Shown: in pieces, positions 1 through 9,029 of the stretch
Position numbering within the stretch: the first letter of the stretch is position 1
Layout of the letters: every line of letters starts with the position of its first letter
Source of the DNA: an uncultured Pseudomonadaceae bacterium
GTDB taxonomy: Bacteria; Pseudomonadota; Gammaproteobacteria; Pseudomonadales; Pseudomonadaceae
Assembly: GCA_947630465.1 (NCBI GenBank)
Contig: CANRHT010000002.1
Span: 1 to 25,758, forward strand
DNA: 25,758 bases
Direction of reading: 5' to 3'
Position numbers and translations under genes: made by a program
The notes under the pieces: model-generated
Told to the model about the DNA's origin: nothing
The model's database searches: none
What the model saw: only the letters and a program-made list of their open reading frames with translations

Positions 1-642
1 TCGGGTAAGCCTGTGGTGGCGATTGCACAATTTGTGGTTCCTGCTGATTCGGCTTATATCATCGAGTCCAAATCTTTTAAGTTGTACCTCAACTCCTTTA
101 ATCAAAGTATTTATCCAACTTTTGCCGAAGTGCAGGCTGTGCTGGCGACTGACTTATCACAAGTGGCGCAAGCGCCCGTGCAGGTAGCGCTGAAAACCTT
201 GCAAGAGGTGACAGCAGAAGGATTGCAGCCGCCGCAGGGGTTGTGTCTGGATGATTTAGATGTGGTGGTTGATCGGTATCAGCAGCCCAGCATTGAGCAG
301 CTTGTATGCGGTACTGAAGTGGTTGAGGAGCAGCTTTACAGTCATCTGTTAAAGTCAAATTGCCCAGTAACGGGTCAGCCTGATTGGGGCACGCTGCAAG
401 TGCATTACCGTGGATTGGTTTTAGAGCATGCGAGTCTGCTGAAGTATTTGATCAGCTTTCGTCAGCATCAGGATTTTCATGAGCAGTGCGTTGAGCGGAT
501 TTTTTTAGATTTACAGCGTTGTCTGCAGCCAGAGTTTTTAAGTGTTTCAGCACGCTATGTGCGCCGTGGCGGTTTAGATATTAACCCGTGGCGCAGTACG
601 CACTTACAGCCGGTGACCAATCAGCGTCTTGCACGCCAGTAA
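1..642 (+). CDS. queF: NADPH-dependent 7-cyano-7-deazaguanine reductase QueF (5' truncated by window edge)
   Basis: Reduces the nitrile of preQ0 to the amine preQ1 in queuosine tRNA-modification synthesis, in the cytoplasm. The reading frame is open from base 1, so the true start lies before the window; the GTG codons at 13 and 16 are internal. The visible 213 codons align with the C-terminal three quarters of the long (E. coli type, about 280 aa) QueF. Seen: the [14 protein letters not shown] motif near codons 22-35, the catalytic cysteine in LLKSNC (Cys codon 361-363) followed by QPDWG with the conserved Asp, the FHEQCVERI substrate-binding segment, and the [13 protein letters not shown]-terminal motif. 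It ends TAA and is followed by a strong terminator. Identification is secure; only the N-terminal quarter is missing. Confidence 0.96.
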   Translation, partial: SGKPVVAIAQFVVPADSAYIIESKSFKLYLNSFNQSIYPTFAEVQAVLATDLSQVAQAPVQVALKTLQEVTAEGLQPPQGLCLDDLDVVVDRYQQPSIEQLVCGTEVVEEQLYSHLLKSNCPVTGQPDWGTLQVHYRGLVLEHASLLKYLISFRQHQDFHEQCVERIFLDLQRCLQPEFLSVSARYVRRGGLDINPWRSTHLQPVTNQRLARQ

Positions 643-677
643 TGCCGCTGGGCACCCAGTACGTTTTAAGTATTGCA

Positions 678-717
678 CCATTAAAAAACCGCGCCTATGA
701 GCGCGGTTTTTTAATGG
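678..717. terminator. Bidirectional rho-independent terminator between queF and the substrate-binding protein gene
   Basis: A 17-bp perfect inverted repeat (678-694 and 701-717) with a 6-nt loop. The GC core GGTTT/CCGCGC lies inside A/T runs, so each strand ends in a T-run. It sits between the convergent ends of queF (642) and the minus-strand gene ending at 741, so it can serve both. Confidence 0.92.
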
Positions 718-740
718 GCTAAGGACAGCCAGCTATCACC

Positions 741-1988
741 TTATCTTAAGGTGTTAGGTTGTCCGGCCTTTGCACGGTCTGCTTGCCATTGCTCTAAAGT
801 AATTGCCGTTTGGCTGCCTTCAACACGCTCAAGAATCTTTAAGTAGTCTTGACGTGATGGGTGAGCAATAACGGTGTTGCGCTCATTGGCTTGCACCACA
901 TACACGGTTTGCACGTTCTGGTGATCGAATGCGCGCCATTGGGCTGCATCTTTCAATAGAGTGTATTTAAAGTCTTCGAGAGACTTGATGACAGCTTGCG
1001 TTTCATAGCTGTTGCTGCGGTTAACAGCTTCGGCCCATTGTCTAACCACAGTGTAGGCTGAGGCTGCTGCGCTGGGCGGATATAAACCGTAGGCTTTATT
1101 GAAGTTTTCAACAAAGGCCATGCCAGCTTTTGATTCTTCCAGCTCAGGTGCGCGCCATAACCAATGTTCAGTACCGATTACGCCGGCCATGACGGCCGGG
1201 CCTGCTTGTTCAATTACTGACTGGGTCAGATTGGGGGCAATAATTTGTACTTCTTTGGTCATGCCCATGCTGTCGGCGGTGCGCATGGCACGGACTAAAT
1301 CATGACCGTATAGTACGAAGGCAACAATATCAGCACCGCTGGCCTTCGCTTGCTCAAGGGCCGCGTTGTAATCCGATTGCTTGGCCGTTGGGAAGGGCAG
1401 CAGTACGCCTTTGTGAGCATTGGTGTCATTCGTGCCGGTGTTTTCCCGCAAGGCTTGCTCGGAGCTGTGTCCCCAAGTGTAATCTGCGGTGATATAGAAA
1501 TACTTTTTGTTGGGGTGTTTTTCTGAGAGGTATTTGCCCAGCGCGCGACCGGTCATGGTGGCACTGCTGCTTTCACGGAACACATTGCGGTGACCGTTTT
1601 TACCGGTGACGTCGTTTGAGTAACCGATAGTGGCAAAGTACAAGGTGTTGAGTTGTTTGGCACGTGCGCTAGCGGTAATGGCCACCGCGCTGGACACGCT
1701 ACCGAAGAGCATGACCGCACCGTCTTCAATCATCTTATCAACGTTACGTTCTGCTTTTGCAGGGCGTGACGCTGTATCACGACTGATGAGGCTGAGTTCG
1801 CGACCGAGCACGCCGCCTTGGCTATTGATTTCGTCAATGGCTAATAAAGCTGCACGCATTTGTGCTAAGCCTTCTTCTTTATAGTGACCCGTGCGTGGGT
1901 AGTTTAAACCAATCAAAATAGGATCAGCGGCTAATGCTGAAACGGTCATTCCAACCCAAAGGGTCAGAGCAGTAAGTATTCGAATCAC
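741..1988 (-). CDS. Periplasmic branched-chain amino acid/urea-type ABC substrate-binding protein
   Basis: A 415-aa type I periplasmic binding protein (Peripla_BP_6, LivJ/UrtA-like fold). Residues 1-20 form a signal peptide ending SALA-AD, so the mature protein is periplasmic. The mature part opens with the family pattern ILIGLNYPRTGHY, then a helix with INSQGG (residues 54-59), GRELSLI, and a first lobe with FGSVSSAVA. The start is GTG at 1988 because AAGGAG lies 6 nt upstream. The ligand cannot be read from sequence. No permease or ATPase gene is adjacent: the gene upstream on the same strand is an HDOD protein and downstream is the queF terminator. It either serves a transporter encoded elsewhere or feeds a sensor. 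Family assignment is firm, ligand unknown. Confidence 0.87.
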   Translation of the reverse strand: MIRILTALTLWVGMTVSALAADPILIGLNYPRTGHYKEEGLAQMRAALLAIDEINSQGGVLGRELSLISRDTASRPAKAERNVDKMIEDGAVMLFGSVSSAVAITASARAKQLNTLYFATIGYSNDVTGKNGHRNVFRESSSATMTGRALGKYLSEKHPNKKYFYITADYTWGHSSEQALRENTGTNDTNAHKGVLLPFPTAKQSDYNAALEQAKASGADIVAFVLYGHDLVRAMRTADSMGMTKEVQIIAPNLTQSVIEQAGPAVMAGVIGTEHWLWRAPELEESKAGMAFVENFNKAYGLYPPSAAASAYTVVRQWAEAVNRSNSYETQAVIKSLEDFKYTLLKDAAQWRAFDHQNVQTVYVVQANERNTVIAHPSRQDYLKILERVEGSQTAITLEQWQADRAKAGQPNTLR

Positions 1989-2102
1989 AAGGATCTCCTT
2001 ATCATGGAGCGCAAAGAATTAAATAAAAGACGGCTGTGCAGCAACTGCCGACCTAGAGTACTGTATTTGCAAGGTATTATCCTATCTATAATTGTAGGAC
2101 TA

Positions 2103-2993
2103 TTAGGTAATACGATTTTTGACCCCAAGCAATAACATCCACACATTAACTTGATCTTTAAAACGTTGTCGTATGCCATCTAGATCAAGGTCGTCAAACA
2201 GTTGTTGTGCTAGAGGCAACTCGGCCAGTTGCTGATGTTTAAGCGGGTTTTGTAGCGCTTCACAGATTTGTACCAATTCAAACAGTTGGGGAGCGTTCTG
2301 CTCTATGGTTAAATCAACGTTATCGATCTTGCCAATGTAGCCCACAGTGTTGCGGTGGCGTGCGCAGTCGACGATAAATGCAGGCTGCTTCCATGTAGTT
2401 AATAACACAGTGCCAACCTGCGCTGACAGTTGCTCACACAAGTCGTTTAAGTCTTCATTTTCACGTGAGATCTGTGGCCAGTTTTCCAGTTCAGCCAGTA
2501 ACGGCAAACTGCCAATATCTTGAAACAAACCGCCCAGCAGTGCGTCGTCGGCACTCAGACCTTTGATCAGCGGTGATAAACAGGCGCACCATGCTGCACG
2601 GGTTAACGAGGCGTTCCAGCGTGCGCGAAATACTTTTTGCAGGGGCAACTCTTTACTGATGAAAATATTGCGCGCAGAAAAGGTCAGGACTAAGTTATTC
2701 AGCTTATTGGTGCCCAAGCGCATCAACACATCATTTAATGTGCGACAGGGACGCGCGCTTTTAAGTAGTGGGCTGTCAGCAAATTGCATTAAGTAGGCCG
2801 CCAAGGGTGGATCACTGTTGATCACGCGGCTGAGGTGTTCAATGGATACGTGCGGATCTCTGAGTAAACTGCGGATACGCAACGCATTTTCCGGCATTTG
2901 CGGAATTTTCACTGTGCCTTTTAAAAAGGCGCTCAGTAATGAAAAGTGCAAGCTGTTTTGCACTGAGCGGGGTGTTGAATGGGTGTCACTCAT
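2103..2993 (-). CDS. HDOD domain-containing signalling protein
   Basis: A 296-aa cytoplasmic protein made almost wholly of an HDOD domain (about residues 27-225). Landmarks are IPQMPENALRIRSLLRDP, then INSDPPLAAYLMQFADSP and LGTNKLNNLVLTFSARN. The position where HD-GYP enzymes have HDIGK reads FQDIGSLPLL, so phosphohydrolase residues are absent, as is normal for HDOD proteins, which act as non-catalytic signalling or scaffold modules. The ATG at 2993 is preferred over the in-frame TTG at 2999: the upstream AGGA is 9 nt from the ATG but only 4 nt from the TTG. Its start lies 55 bp from the divergent ung start. The substrate-binding protein gene lies 114 nt downstream on the same strand and could be co-transcribed. 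Precise role unknown. Confidence 0.85.
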   Translation of the reverse strand: MSDTHSTPRSVQNSLHFSLLSAFLKGTVKIPQMPENALRIRSLLRDPHVSIEHLSRVINSDPPLAAYLMQFADSPLLKSARPCRTLNDVLMRLGTNKLNNLVLTFSARNIFISKELPLQKVFRARWNASLTRAAWCACLSPLIKGLSADDALLGGLFQDIGSLPLLAELENWPQISRENEDLNDLCEQLSAQVGTVLLTTWKQPAFIVDCARHRNTVGYIGKIDNVDLTIEQNAPQLFELVQICEALQNPLKHQQLAELPLAQQLFDDLDLDGIRQRFKDQVNVWMLLLGVKNRIT

Positions 2994-3048
2994 TGACAAG
3001 TTATCCTGGCTTTCCTAGGGTGCTGCTTTTTTATCGCAGGTTGAAATC

Positions 3049-3768
3049 ATGACGCAGTATAACCGTATTAAACTTGAAAAGAGTTGGAAGGATGCCTTAT
3101 CTGCTGAGTTTGAACAGCCGTATATGCAACAACTCTCTGATTTCTTGCGCGAGCAGAAGTTGCAAGGTAAAGAAATCTATCCGCCGGGGCCTTTAATCTT
3201 TAATGCGTTAAACCTCACACCGCTGCCTCAAGTCAAGGTTGTGATTTTAGGGCAAGACCCTTATCACGGGCCAGGGCAGGCGCATGGTTTAAGTTTTTCT
3301 GTGCCCGAAGGTATTGCTGTACCGCCTTCATTATTAAATATTTATAAAGAATTACAGCGTGATTTAAATATTACGATCCCAACACATGGCTGCTTAGACA
3401 GTTGGGCGCAGCAGGGTGTGTTGTTGCTCAATACCACTTTAACTGTTGAGCGTGCGCAAGCAGGCTCGCATGCGAAAGCCGGTTGGCAGCGCTTTACCGA
3501 TCGCATTATTGATTGTGTCAGTGAGCAGGCCAAACCCGTGGTGTTTTTGCTCTGGGGTGCACATGCCCGCAGTAAAAGTGAGCGTATCGATAGCACTAAG
3601 CACTTATTGCTGAGCTCAGTGCATCCGTCGCCGTTGTCGGCTTACCGTGGCTTTTTAGGCAATGGACACTTCAGCCAATGCAATAAATTTTTACAGCGCA
3701 CGGGGCAAACGCCGATTGATTGGCGTCTACCAACTGTCGATCACGCACAAGCTGATTTAGCTTTGTAA
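3049..3768 (+). CDS. ung: Uracil-DNA glycosylase, family 1
   Basis: Excises uracil from DNA, the first step of base-excision repair. At 239 aa it is close to the roughly 230 aa of E. coli Ung. The water-activating motif GQDPYHG has catalytic Asp70, and the DNA-intercalation motif [11 protein letters not shown] has His192. The uracil-binding LLLNTTLTV stretch (125-133) and the LLWG segment (167-170) are present. The ATG at 3049 has an upstream AGGTTGA. The gene is divergent from the HDOD gene and convergent with gacS, with only 10 bp between the stop codons and no hairpin terminator in that gap. Confidence 0.97.
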   Translation: MTQYNRIKLEKSWKDALSAEFEQPYMQQLSDFLREQKLQGKEIYPPGPLIFNALNLTPLPQVKVVILGQDPYHGPGQAHGLSFSVPEGIAVPPSLLNIYKELQRDLNITIPTHGCLDSWAQQGVLLLNTTLTVERAQAGSHAKAGWQRFTDRIIDCVSEQAKPVVFLLWGAHARSKSERIDSTKHLLLSSVHPSPLSAYRGFLGNGHFSQCNKFLQRTGQTPIDWRLPTVDHAQADLAL

Positions 3769-3778
3769 AGAACGCTGC

Positions 3779-6577
3779 TTAGTCACTGTGCGGATGAATA
3801 TGCGCCTGTAATGCGAGCAGAAGGCGTTCGATAGCGCTGTCGAGTTCATCGAGAGCGGGTTCAATTTGCTCGCTGTTGCTTTTAATCAGCGTTTCACAGG
3901 TTTTACAAATCGCACGTAACTGCGGCACACCACAATATTGCGCCGCGCCATGCATGCGATGAATGCGCTCGAGTAATGCGTTGCGATCATTGCGTGAGCG
4001 CGCCTGCTGTATAAAAGCGCGATCACCGGGCAGTGAGTCAAGCAGCAATTGCAATAACTCATTGGCCAGCGACTCTTTGCCGTTCGATAAACTACGACCT
4101 TCGTGCTGATCGAGTACGGCAAGTTGTTGGTGGGCAACTGAGTTGTCTTGGGTGCGTACTAAGGTGTCTTGCGTGTTAACTAAGACCCCGATCCACTTAG
4201 CAATCGCCTGCGCTAAAGAGTGCTCGCTGATGGGTTTGCTGAGGCAATCATTAATACCCGACTGCATAAATAGGCTGGCTTCATGCGGCATGACATGCGC
4301 GGTGACCGCAATAATAGGCGTGGCACTGCGCTGTTGCTGATGCTCCCATTCGCGTATGGCTTCGGCGCACTCTTGGCCGCTCATCACCGGCATTTGAATA
4401 TCCATAAACACAATAGCAAAGCGTTGTTGTTGAAACAGCGTCAGCGCCGTATAGCCATTTTCAGCCACACTGACCTGTAAACCCATATCGCTGAGCAGTG
4501 TTTTAATCAGCAATAAGTTGGCTGGGTTATCATCCACACAGAGGGCGTTTAGCGTCGTTGGCCCCAGTCGTGCGGGTTCTATTGCAGAGGGTATTGGCGT
4601 GGGTGAGGGTGCAAGCGTGCGTGTGTGCAGCAGTGTGGCAATGCTATGTTTTAAACGGCGATGGCACACAGGCTTGCTGAGCATGTGTTCACAAAACGGA
4701 CGACCCAGATTATCTTGGAAAAGGGTGAAGTCACGGGTGCTAGAGACCAAGAGGATTTTGCACTTGAGTTGCTGTAGCGCGTTCAATATGTGCTTGAGTG
4801 GGGCAAGCTGATGCTGCGCTGTGCTGATACTAAGCACCACTAGATCATAAGCGTTATTGTTTTCTTGAGCTTGGCGCGCTTGTTCAACAATAGTTTCAAA
4901 GTGATTGGTATGCTCGACCTGTACGCCGCAATCATTGAGTTGATGAGTTATGGATTGCTGCGCCAGTGGATGCGGCTCGTAAAGAAGCGCGCTGTATTCG
5001 AACACTGTGTGGGGTGTTTCGAGGCTGTCACTGTTAGCCGTTTTAGCTAAACGCACGCTAAACCAAAACTCAGAGCCCTGATCAGGAATGCTGTTGACCC
5101 CAATCTCACCGTCCATATGTTCAACCAAACGCTTAGAAATCGCTAAGCCTAAGCCCGTGCCGCCCGTCTCGCGGGTTAAGGAGTGATCCGCTTGGCTAAA
5201 GGCTTGAAACACCAGCGCTTGTTCATCATCGTGCACACCGATACCGGTGTCTTGAATGCTAAAACGGATTTTTGCGTACTCATCATCATCCTCTTCGAGC
5301 ATGGTGCGAATCACCACATTGCCTTCGCGAGTAAACTTAATCGCGTTACCGATCAGGTTGGTCAAAATTTGCTTGAGATGTTGCACATCGCCAATCAGTG
5401 TTTGCGGTGTATCGCTATAAACCAAGTTGATCAGTTCTAATTGTTTTTGATGCGCAGCCGGAGCTAGCAGCGTGAGGGTGTCTTGAATCAAATCACGCAC
5501 ATAAAAAGGTGCATGATTGAGAATCAGTTTACCGGCTTCGATTTTTGAGAAATCCAGTGTTTCATTAATGATATTGAGCAGGTTCTCAGAGGAATCGATA
5601 ATGGTGTTGAGGTAGTCTTTTTGCCGCGCGGTGAGATCGGTTTTTTTCAGCAGCTGGGTAAAACCAATAATACCGTTTAATGGTGTGCGGATTTCATGAC
5701 TCATATTGGCGAGAAATTCGGATTTAATGCGGCTGGCTTCAACCGCTTCTTTGCGGGCAAAATCCAGTTCCACGTTTTGAATTTCAATGGTTTCTAAGTT
5801 GTGTTGAGCATCGGCTAAGGCTTGGTCAATGTTGCCTTGCAAACCTTCTTGCGCGTGTTGCAAGGCTTGCGCCATTTGGTTGATATCATCAGCCAGTTCT
5901 TCCAGTTCTTGACTGCCCATGGATTCCAGGCGCGTGCTGAGGTGACCGTCACGGATGCTGGCGACGCCTTTTTTGATTTGCTCAAGCGGCGCGTGAATGG
6001 CGCGACTGAGGCGTAATGCCAATAAAGCCGTAGCTGACAAGCCCAGCATAATGAGCAGGCTGATAAAAAATACTGTGCGGTAACTATCGAGCAGAGTGGC
6101 GTGGTGCGACATTTCTAAACTGACCCAGCCGATGGGTTCTAAATCTGGGTTGCTCAGTTGTTCGGGTTCCACTGGGATATTGGGATTGCGGCACACCGGC
6201 TGGCTCAGTTGCGATATGGATTCATGGCTGTGCACGGTCAATTGTAAAGGCGTGGTGGTCAATGCTTTAGACATCGACGGCCCACTGTGCAGCAGTACTG
6301 TGCCATCGGCCGCGGTAAAACGGATTGAGCGCACATCATTGAGATCAATGGTGTCTTGCGCGATACGCATTAAGTGCGGCACATCTTTAGACTGCATGGG
6401 CGCCAGGCTTAACAGTGCAACTTGATTGAGAATTAACTCGCCACGGCGCAAGAGTTGCTGCTGGGCATCATTGATTTGTGAATAGCCAAACCAGCTGCCC
6501 AGCACAATGGCAAAAATAGCCGAGGGCAAGAGCGTCAGTAAGAGTACGCGCCCTTTAATATGAAGCTTAGTCAACAC
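3779..6577 (-). CDS. gacS: Hybrid sensor histidine kinase GacS (BarA family)
   Basis: Inner-membrane sensor of the Gac/Rsm cascade; in pseudomonads it phosphorylates GacA, which drives the Rsm small RNAs that titrate RsmA. The 932 aa show: TM1 (about 11-31), a periplasmic domain (about 35-165), TM2 (about 168-188), HAMP, a coiled-coil linker (about 240-285), HisKA with FLANMSHEIRTPLNGI (His294), and the ATPase domain with N-box Asn407/Asn411, DTGIG (443-447) and GGTGLGLAIS (472-481). A degenerate receiver-like segment follows (about 527-650; no phosphoacceptor Asp evident), then a true receiver with VDDN and FMDIQMP (Asp726), and a C-terminal HPt with HRMHGA (His873). Starting at GTG 6577 (GGAG 9 nt upstream) gives the same N-terminal length as the P. 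aeruginosa protein I recall. It is divergent from cysM. Confidence 0.93.
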   Translation of the reverse strand: MLTKLHIKGRVLLLTLLPSAIFAIVLGSWFGYSQINDAQQQLLRRGELILNQVALLSLAPMQSKDVPHLMRIAQDTIDLNDVRSIRFTAADGTVLLHSGPSMSKALTTTPLQLTVHSHESISQLSQPVCRNPNIPVEPEQLSNPDLEPIGWVSLEMSHHATLLDSYRTVFFISLLIMLGLSATALLALRLSRAIHAPLEQIKKGVASIRDGHLSTRLESMGSQELEELADDINQMAQALQHAQEGLQGNIDQALADAQHNLETIEIQNVELDFARKEAVEASRIKSEFLANMSHEIRTPLNGIIGFTQLLKKTDLTARQKDYLNTIIDSSENLLNIINETLDFSKIEAGKLILNHAPFYVRDLIQDTLTLLAPAAHQKQLELINLVYSDTPQTLIGDVQHLKQILTNLIGNAIKFTREGNVVIRTMLEEDDDEYAKIRFSIQDTGIGVHDDEQALVFQAFSQADHSLTRETGGTGLGLAISKRLVEHMDGEIGVNSIPDQGSEFWFSVRLAKTANSDSLETPHTVFEYSALLYEPHPLAQQSITHQLNDCGVQVEHTNHFETIVEQARQAQENNNAYDLVVLSISTAQHQLAPLKHILNALQQLKCKILLVSSTRDFTLFQDNLGRPFCEHMLSKPVCHRRLKHSIATLLHTRTLAPSPTPIPSAIEPARLGPTTLNALCVDDNPANLLLIKTLLSDMGLQVSVAENGYTALTLFQQQRFAIVFMDIQMPVMSGQECAEAIREWEHQQQRSATPIIAVTAHVMPHEASLFMQSGINDCLSKPISEHSLAQAIAKWIGVLVNTQDTLVRTQDNSVAHQQLAVLDQHEGRSLSNGKESLANELLQLLLDSLPGDRAFIQQARSRNDRNALLERIHRMHGAAQYCGVPQLRAICKTCETLIKSNSEQIEPALDELDSAIERLLLALQAHIHPHSD

Positions 6578-6664
6578 GCGGTGATTCTCCGAGCTGTGCC
6601 AGCCGAACGTACATACTATTTCGACAATTTAGACGATTAGGTTATATGTTGATGCAATCCTAAG

Positions 6665-6694
6665 TTATGGACTCGTTGCATTTGGGGCTATCAT
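6665..6694 (+). promoter_or_regulatory. Candidate sigma70 promoter of cysM-rlmD
   Basis: TTATGG (6665-6670) and TATCAT (6689-6694) are 18 bp apart, followed by GTCGCC and then the cysM ATG at 6731. The -10 is good and the -35 is weak. It lies in the 153-bp divergent gap between gacS and cysM. Read from sequence only. Confidence 0.4.
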
Positions 6695-6730
6695 AGTCGC
6701 CTTTCAATTTTGATGCTGCTGCTTATTATT

Positions 6731-7627
6731 ATGACCGTTAATTATCCTACGCTGGCCGACTGCATCGGCAACACGCCACTGATTCGCTTACAACGTTTGG
6801 GCGCCGGTGGTACCAATACTTTACTGGTGAAGCTGGAAGGCAATAACCCTGCAGGCTCGGTGAAAGACCGTCCAGCGCTGTCGATGATTGAGCGTGCCGA
6901 GCGCAGCGGGCGGATTAAGCCCGGTGATGCCTTGATTGAAGCCACCTCCGGCAATACCGGGATTGCTTTAGCGATGGCGGCAGCGATTAAAGGCTACCGA
7001 ATGTTGCTGATTATGCCGGACAACTCCACCGCTGAACGTAAAGCTGCCATGGCGGCTTATGGTGCTGAGCTGATTTTAGTGGATTCGATGGAGACCGCAC
7101 GTGACTTAGCACTTGAGATGCAAGAGCAAGGTAAAGGTATTGTGCTGGATCAGTTTTCTAACCAAGACAATCCGGTTGCCCACTACAACAGCACGGGCCC
7201 AGAAATCTGGCAGCAAACCCAAGGTCAGGTCACGCACTTTATCAGTTCGATGGGCACCACAGGCACTATTATGGGCGTATCGCGTTACCTGAAAGAGCAA
7301 AACCCTAATGTGCAAATTATTGGTTTGCAGCCAACTGAAGGTGCAACTATTCCTGGGATTCGCCGTTGGCCAGAAGCCTATCTGCCGAGTATTTTTGATG
7401 CCAGTCGTGTCGATCAAGTGGTTGATATGGGGCAGCAGGAAGCCGAAGCGTGCATGCGCCGTTTAGCTCGCGAAGAGGGCATTTTCTGTGGTGTGTCATC
7501 CGGTGGCTCAGTAGCCGCTATGTTACAGATTGCACAAACCGTAGAAAACTCGGTGTTGGTCGCGATTGTGTGTGACCGTGGTGATCGTTATTTATCCAGC
7601 GGGATTTACACGGCGGATTTGACATGA
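6731..7627 (+). CDS. cysM: Cysteine synthase B (O-acetylserine sulfhydrylase, PLP enzyme)
   Basis: Makes L-cysteine from O-acetylserine and sulfide or thiosulfate. It is a 298-aa fold-type II PLP enzyme. The NPAGSVKDRPA motif places the PLP Schiff-base lysine at Lys45. SGNTGIALA (the asparagine loop) and the GTTGTIMGVSRYL phosphate-cradle region follow, with CGVSSGGS near the C terminus. The ATG at 6731 is chosen because the resulting start, MTVNYPTLADCIGNTPLIRL, matches the family. The upstream ATG at 6710 would add a hydrophobic 7-residue tail (MMLLLII) not typical of it. No strong Shine-Dalgarno is seen. The stop codon overlaps the rlmD start (ATGA), so the two are translationally coupled. 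Context gacS/cysM/rlmD/relA supports cysM over cysK. Confidence 0.94.
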   Translation: MTVNYPTLADCIGNTPLIRLQRLGAGGTNTLLVKLEGNNPAGSVKDRPALSMIERAERSGRIKPGDALIEATSGNTGIALAMAAAIKGYRMLLIMPDNSTAERKAAMAAYGAELILVDSMETARDLALEMQEQGKGIVLDQFSNQDNPVAHYNSTGPEIWQQTQGQVTHFISSMGTTGTIMGVSRYLKEQNPNVQIIGLQPTEGATIPGIRRWPEAYLPSIFDASRVDQVVDMGQQEAEACMRRLAREEGIFCGVSSGGSVAAMLQIAQTVENSVLVAIVCDRGDRYLSSGIYTADLT

Positions 7628-8976
7628 GTCGTCCCAAAGCTGCAAAAAGTTTACGTTTTCAACCCGCAGGTGGAGAGCGCAACAGCTTGCCAGTGGGTAA
7701 AAAGCAAATGCTGAATATCGAGCGTTTGTCCCACGATGGTCGCGGCATTGCATTTTTGGATGGACGTACCTGGTTTGTCAGTGGTGCTTTGCCGGATGAG
7801 CAGGTGCAGGTGCAGGTGTTGTCAGCACGCAGCAAAGTGGTAGAGGCGCAAGTGGTGGCGCTACACAGCAGCAGTGCCGCGCGTATTACACCGCAGTGCC
7901 AATGGGCAGGACAGTGTGGTGGTTGCACCTTGCAGCACATCAGTCATGCTCAACAAATTGAACTCAAACATGCCAATCTAGTTGAGCAACTCAGCCGTGA
8001 GGGCGTTACTGCGCAGACATGGGCTGAGCCGCTGGTCGGGCCTGCGTTTGCCTATCGCCGCCGCACCCGTGTGGCAGTGCGTTATGACGTTAAGCACAAG
8101 CATGTGCAGGTGGGTTTTCGAGGCTTAGCCAGTACCGCCATTGTTGAAGTGGCTGAGTGCGTGATTTTAGTGGCAGAGTTACAGCCTGTGTTTGCCGGTT
8201 TATCGGCTTTGTTGAATGGCTTTAAGCAGCCGCAAGCCTTGGGCCATATTGAACTCTTCAGTGGCCGTAGTCATGCGTTGCTGCTGCGTCATACCCAAGC
8301 CTTACACCTTGATGACCTCGAGCAATTACGCGCCTACTGTGCTGAATATAAAGTGCAGTTGTGGCTGCAAGGTGTGGGCGAGCCGCAGCCTGATCAAGCG
8401 GGGCAAACGCTCAGTTATGCTGTGCCGCAGTTCGGCTTGGATATTGCGTATCAGCCTGGCGACTTTGTGCAGGTCAATGCGCAGATGAATGAGGCGATGA
8501 TTGCGCAAGCGCTGGAATGGCTTGCACCTCAAGCTGAAGATCGTGTGCTGGATCTGTTTTGCGGTCTGGGCAACTTTGCTTTACCGCTAGCGCAGCACAC
8601 ACAGCAGGTTGTTGCTGTGGAAGGTGTAGCCACCATGTTGGCACGTGCGCGTGATAATGCGCGAGCCAATCAATTGGGTAATGTAGAGTTTTACCACTGC
8701 GATTTATCGGCATCGATGCGCAGCGAAGTGTGGTCGCGTCAGGGCTTTAATGCGGCGTTACTGGATCCGCCGCGAGAAGGTGCGCAGGCCGTGGTTGCTG
8801 ATTTAGCGAAGCTTAAAGTGCCGCGCATTGTCTATGTGTCGTGCAATCCTGCTACTTTGGCACGCGATGCCGCTGTTTTGATTGCGCGTGGTTATCGCTT
8901 AGAAAAAGCCTGTGTGTTGGATATGTTTGCGCAAACTGGACACACTGAAGCCATGGCGTTATTTGTAAAAGGCTAA
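7624..8976 (+). CDS. rlmD: 23S rRNA (uracil(1939)-C5)-methyltransferase RlmD
   Basis: SAM-dependent methylation of U1939 of 23S rRNA (formerly RumA). The 450 aa show a TRAM domain (about 27-80). The [4Fe-4S] cysteines are Cys92, Cys98 and Cys101 in the CX5CX2C pattern, plus Cys179. The Rossmann SAM site is VLDLFCGLGNFALPLA (308-323), followed by the DPPREGA motif (381-387) and the catalytic nucleophile Cys407 in YVSCNPATLARD. The start ATG overlaps the cysM stop by 4 nt. relA follows 53 nt downstream of the stop codon. The size and the Fe-S motif separate it from RlmC and TrmA. Confidence 0.95.
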   Translation: MSRPKAAKSLRFQPAGGERNSLPVGKKQMLNIERLSHDGRGIAFLDGRTWFVSGALPDEQVQVQVLSARSKVVEAQVVALHSSSAARITPQCQWAGQCGGCTLQHISHAQQIELKHANLVEQLSREGVTAQTWAEPLVGPAFAYRRRTRVAVRYDVKHKHVQVGFRGLASTAIVEVAECVILVAELQPVFAGLSALLNGFKQPQALGHIELFSGRSHALLLRHTQALHLDDLEQLRAYCAEYKVQLWLQGVGEPQPDQAGQTLSYAVPQFGLDIAYQPGDFVQVNAQMNEAMIAQALEWLAPQAEDRVLDLFCGLGNFALPLAQHTQQVVAVEGVATMLARARDNARANQLGNVEFYHCDLSASMRSEVWSRQGFNAALLDPPREGAQAVVADLAKLKVPRIVYVSCNPATLARDAAVLIARGYRLEKACVLDMFAQTGHTEAMALFVKG

Positions 8977-9029
8977 GCCGTTTTAGCCAATTATTGTGCT
9001 CAGAGAGTCTTAGACTCGAAGGATTGATA

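Noticed and set aside
4143..6425. Several plus-strand frames opposite gacS
   Set aside because: All lie antisense to conserved kinase domains and show no recognisable protein features.
8994..9029. Longer RelA start at TTG 8994
   Set aside because: No ribosome site; ATG 9030 has AGGA at good spacing and gives the usual RelA length.
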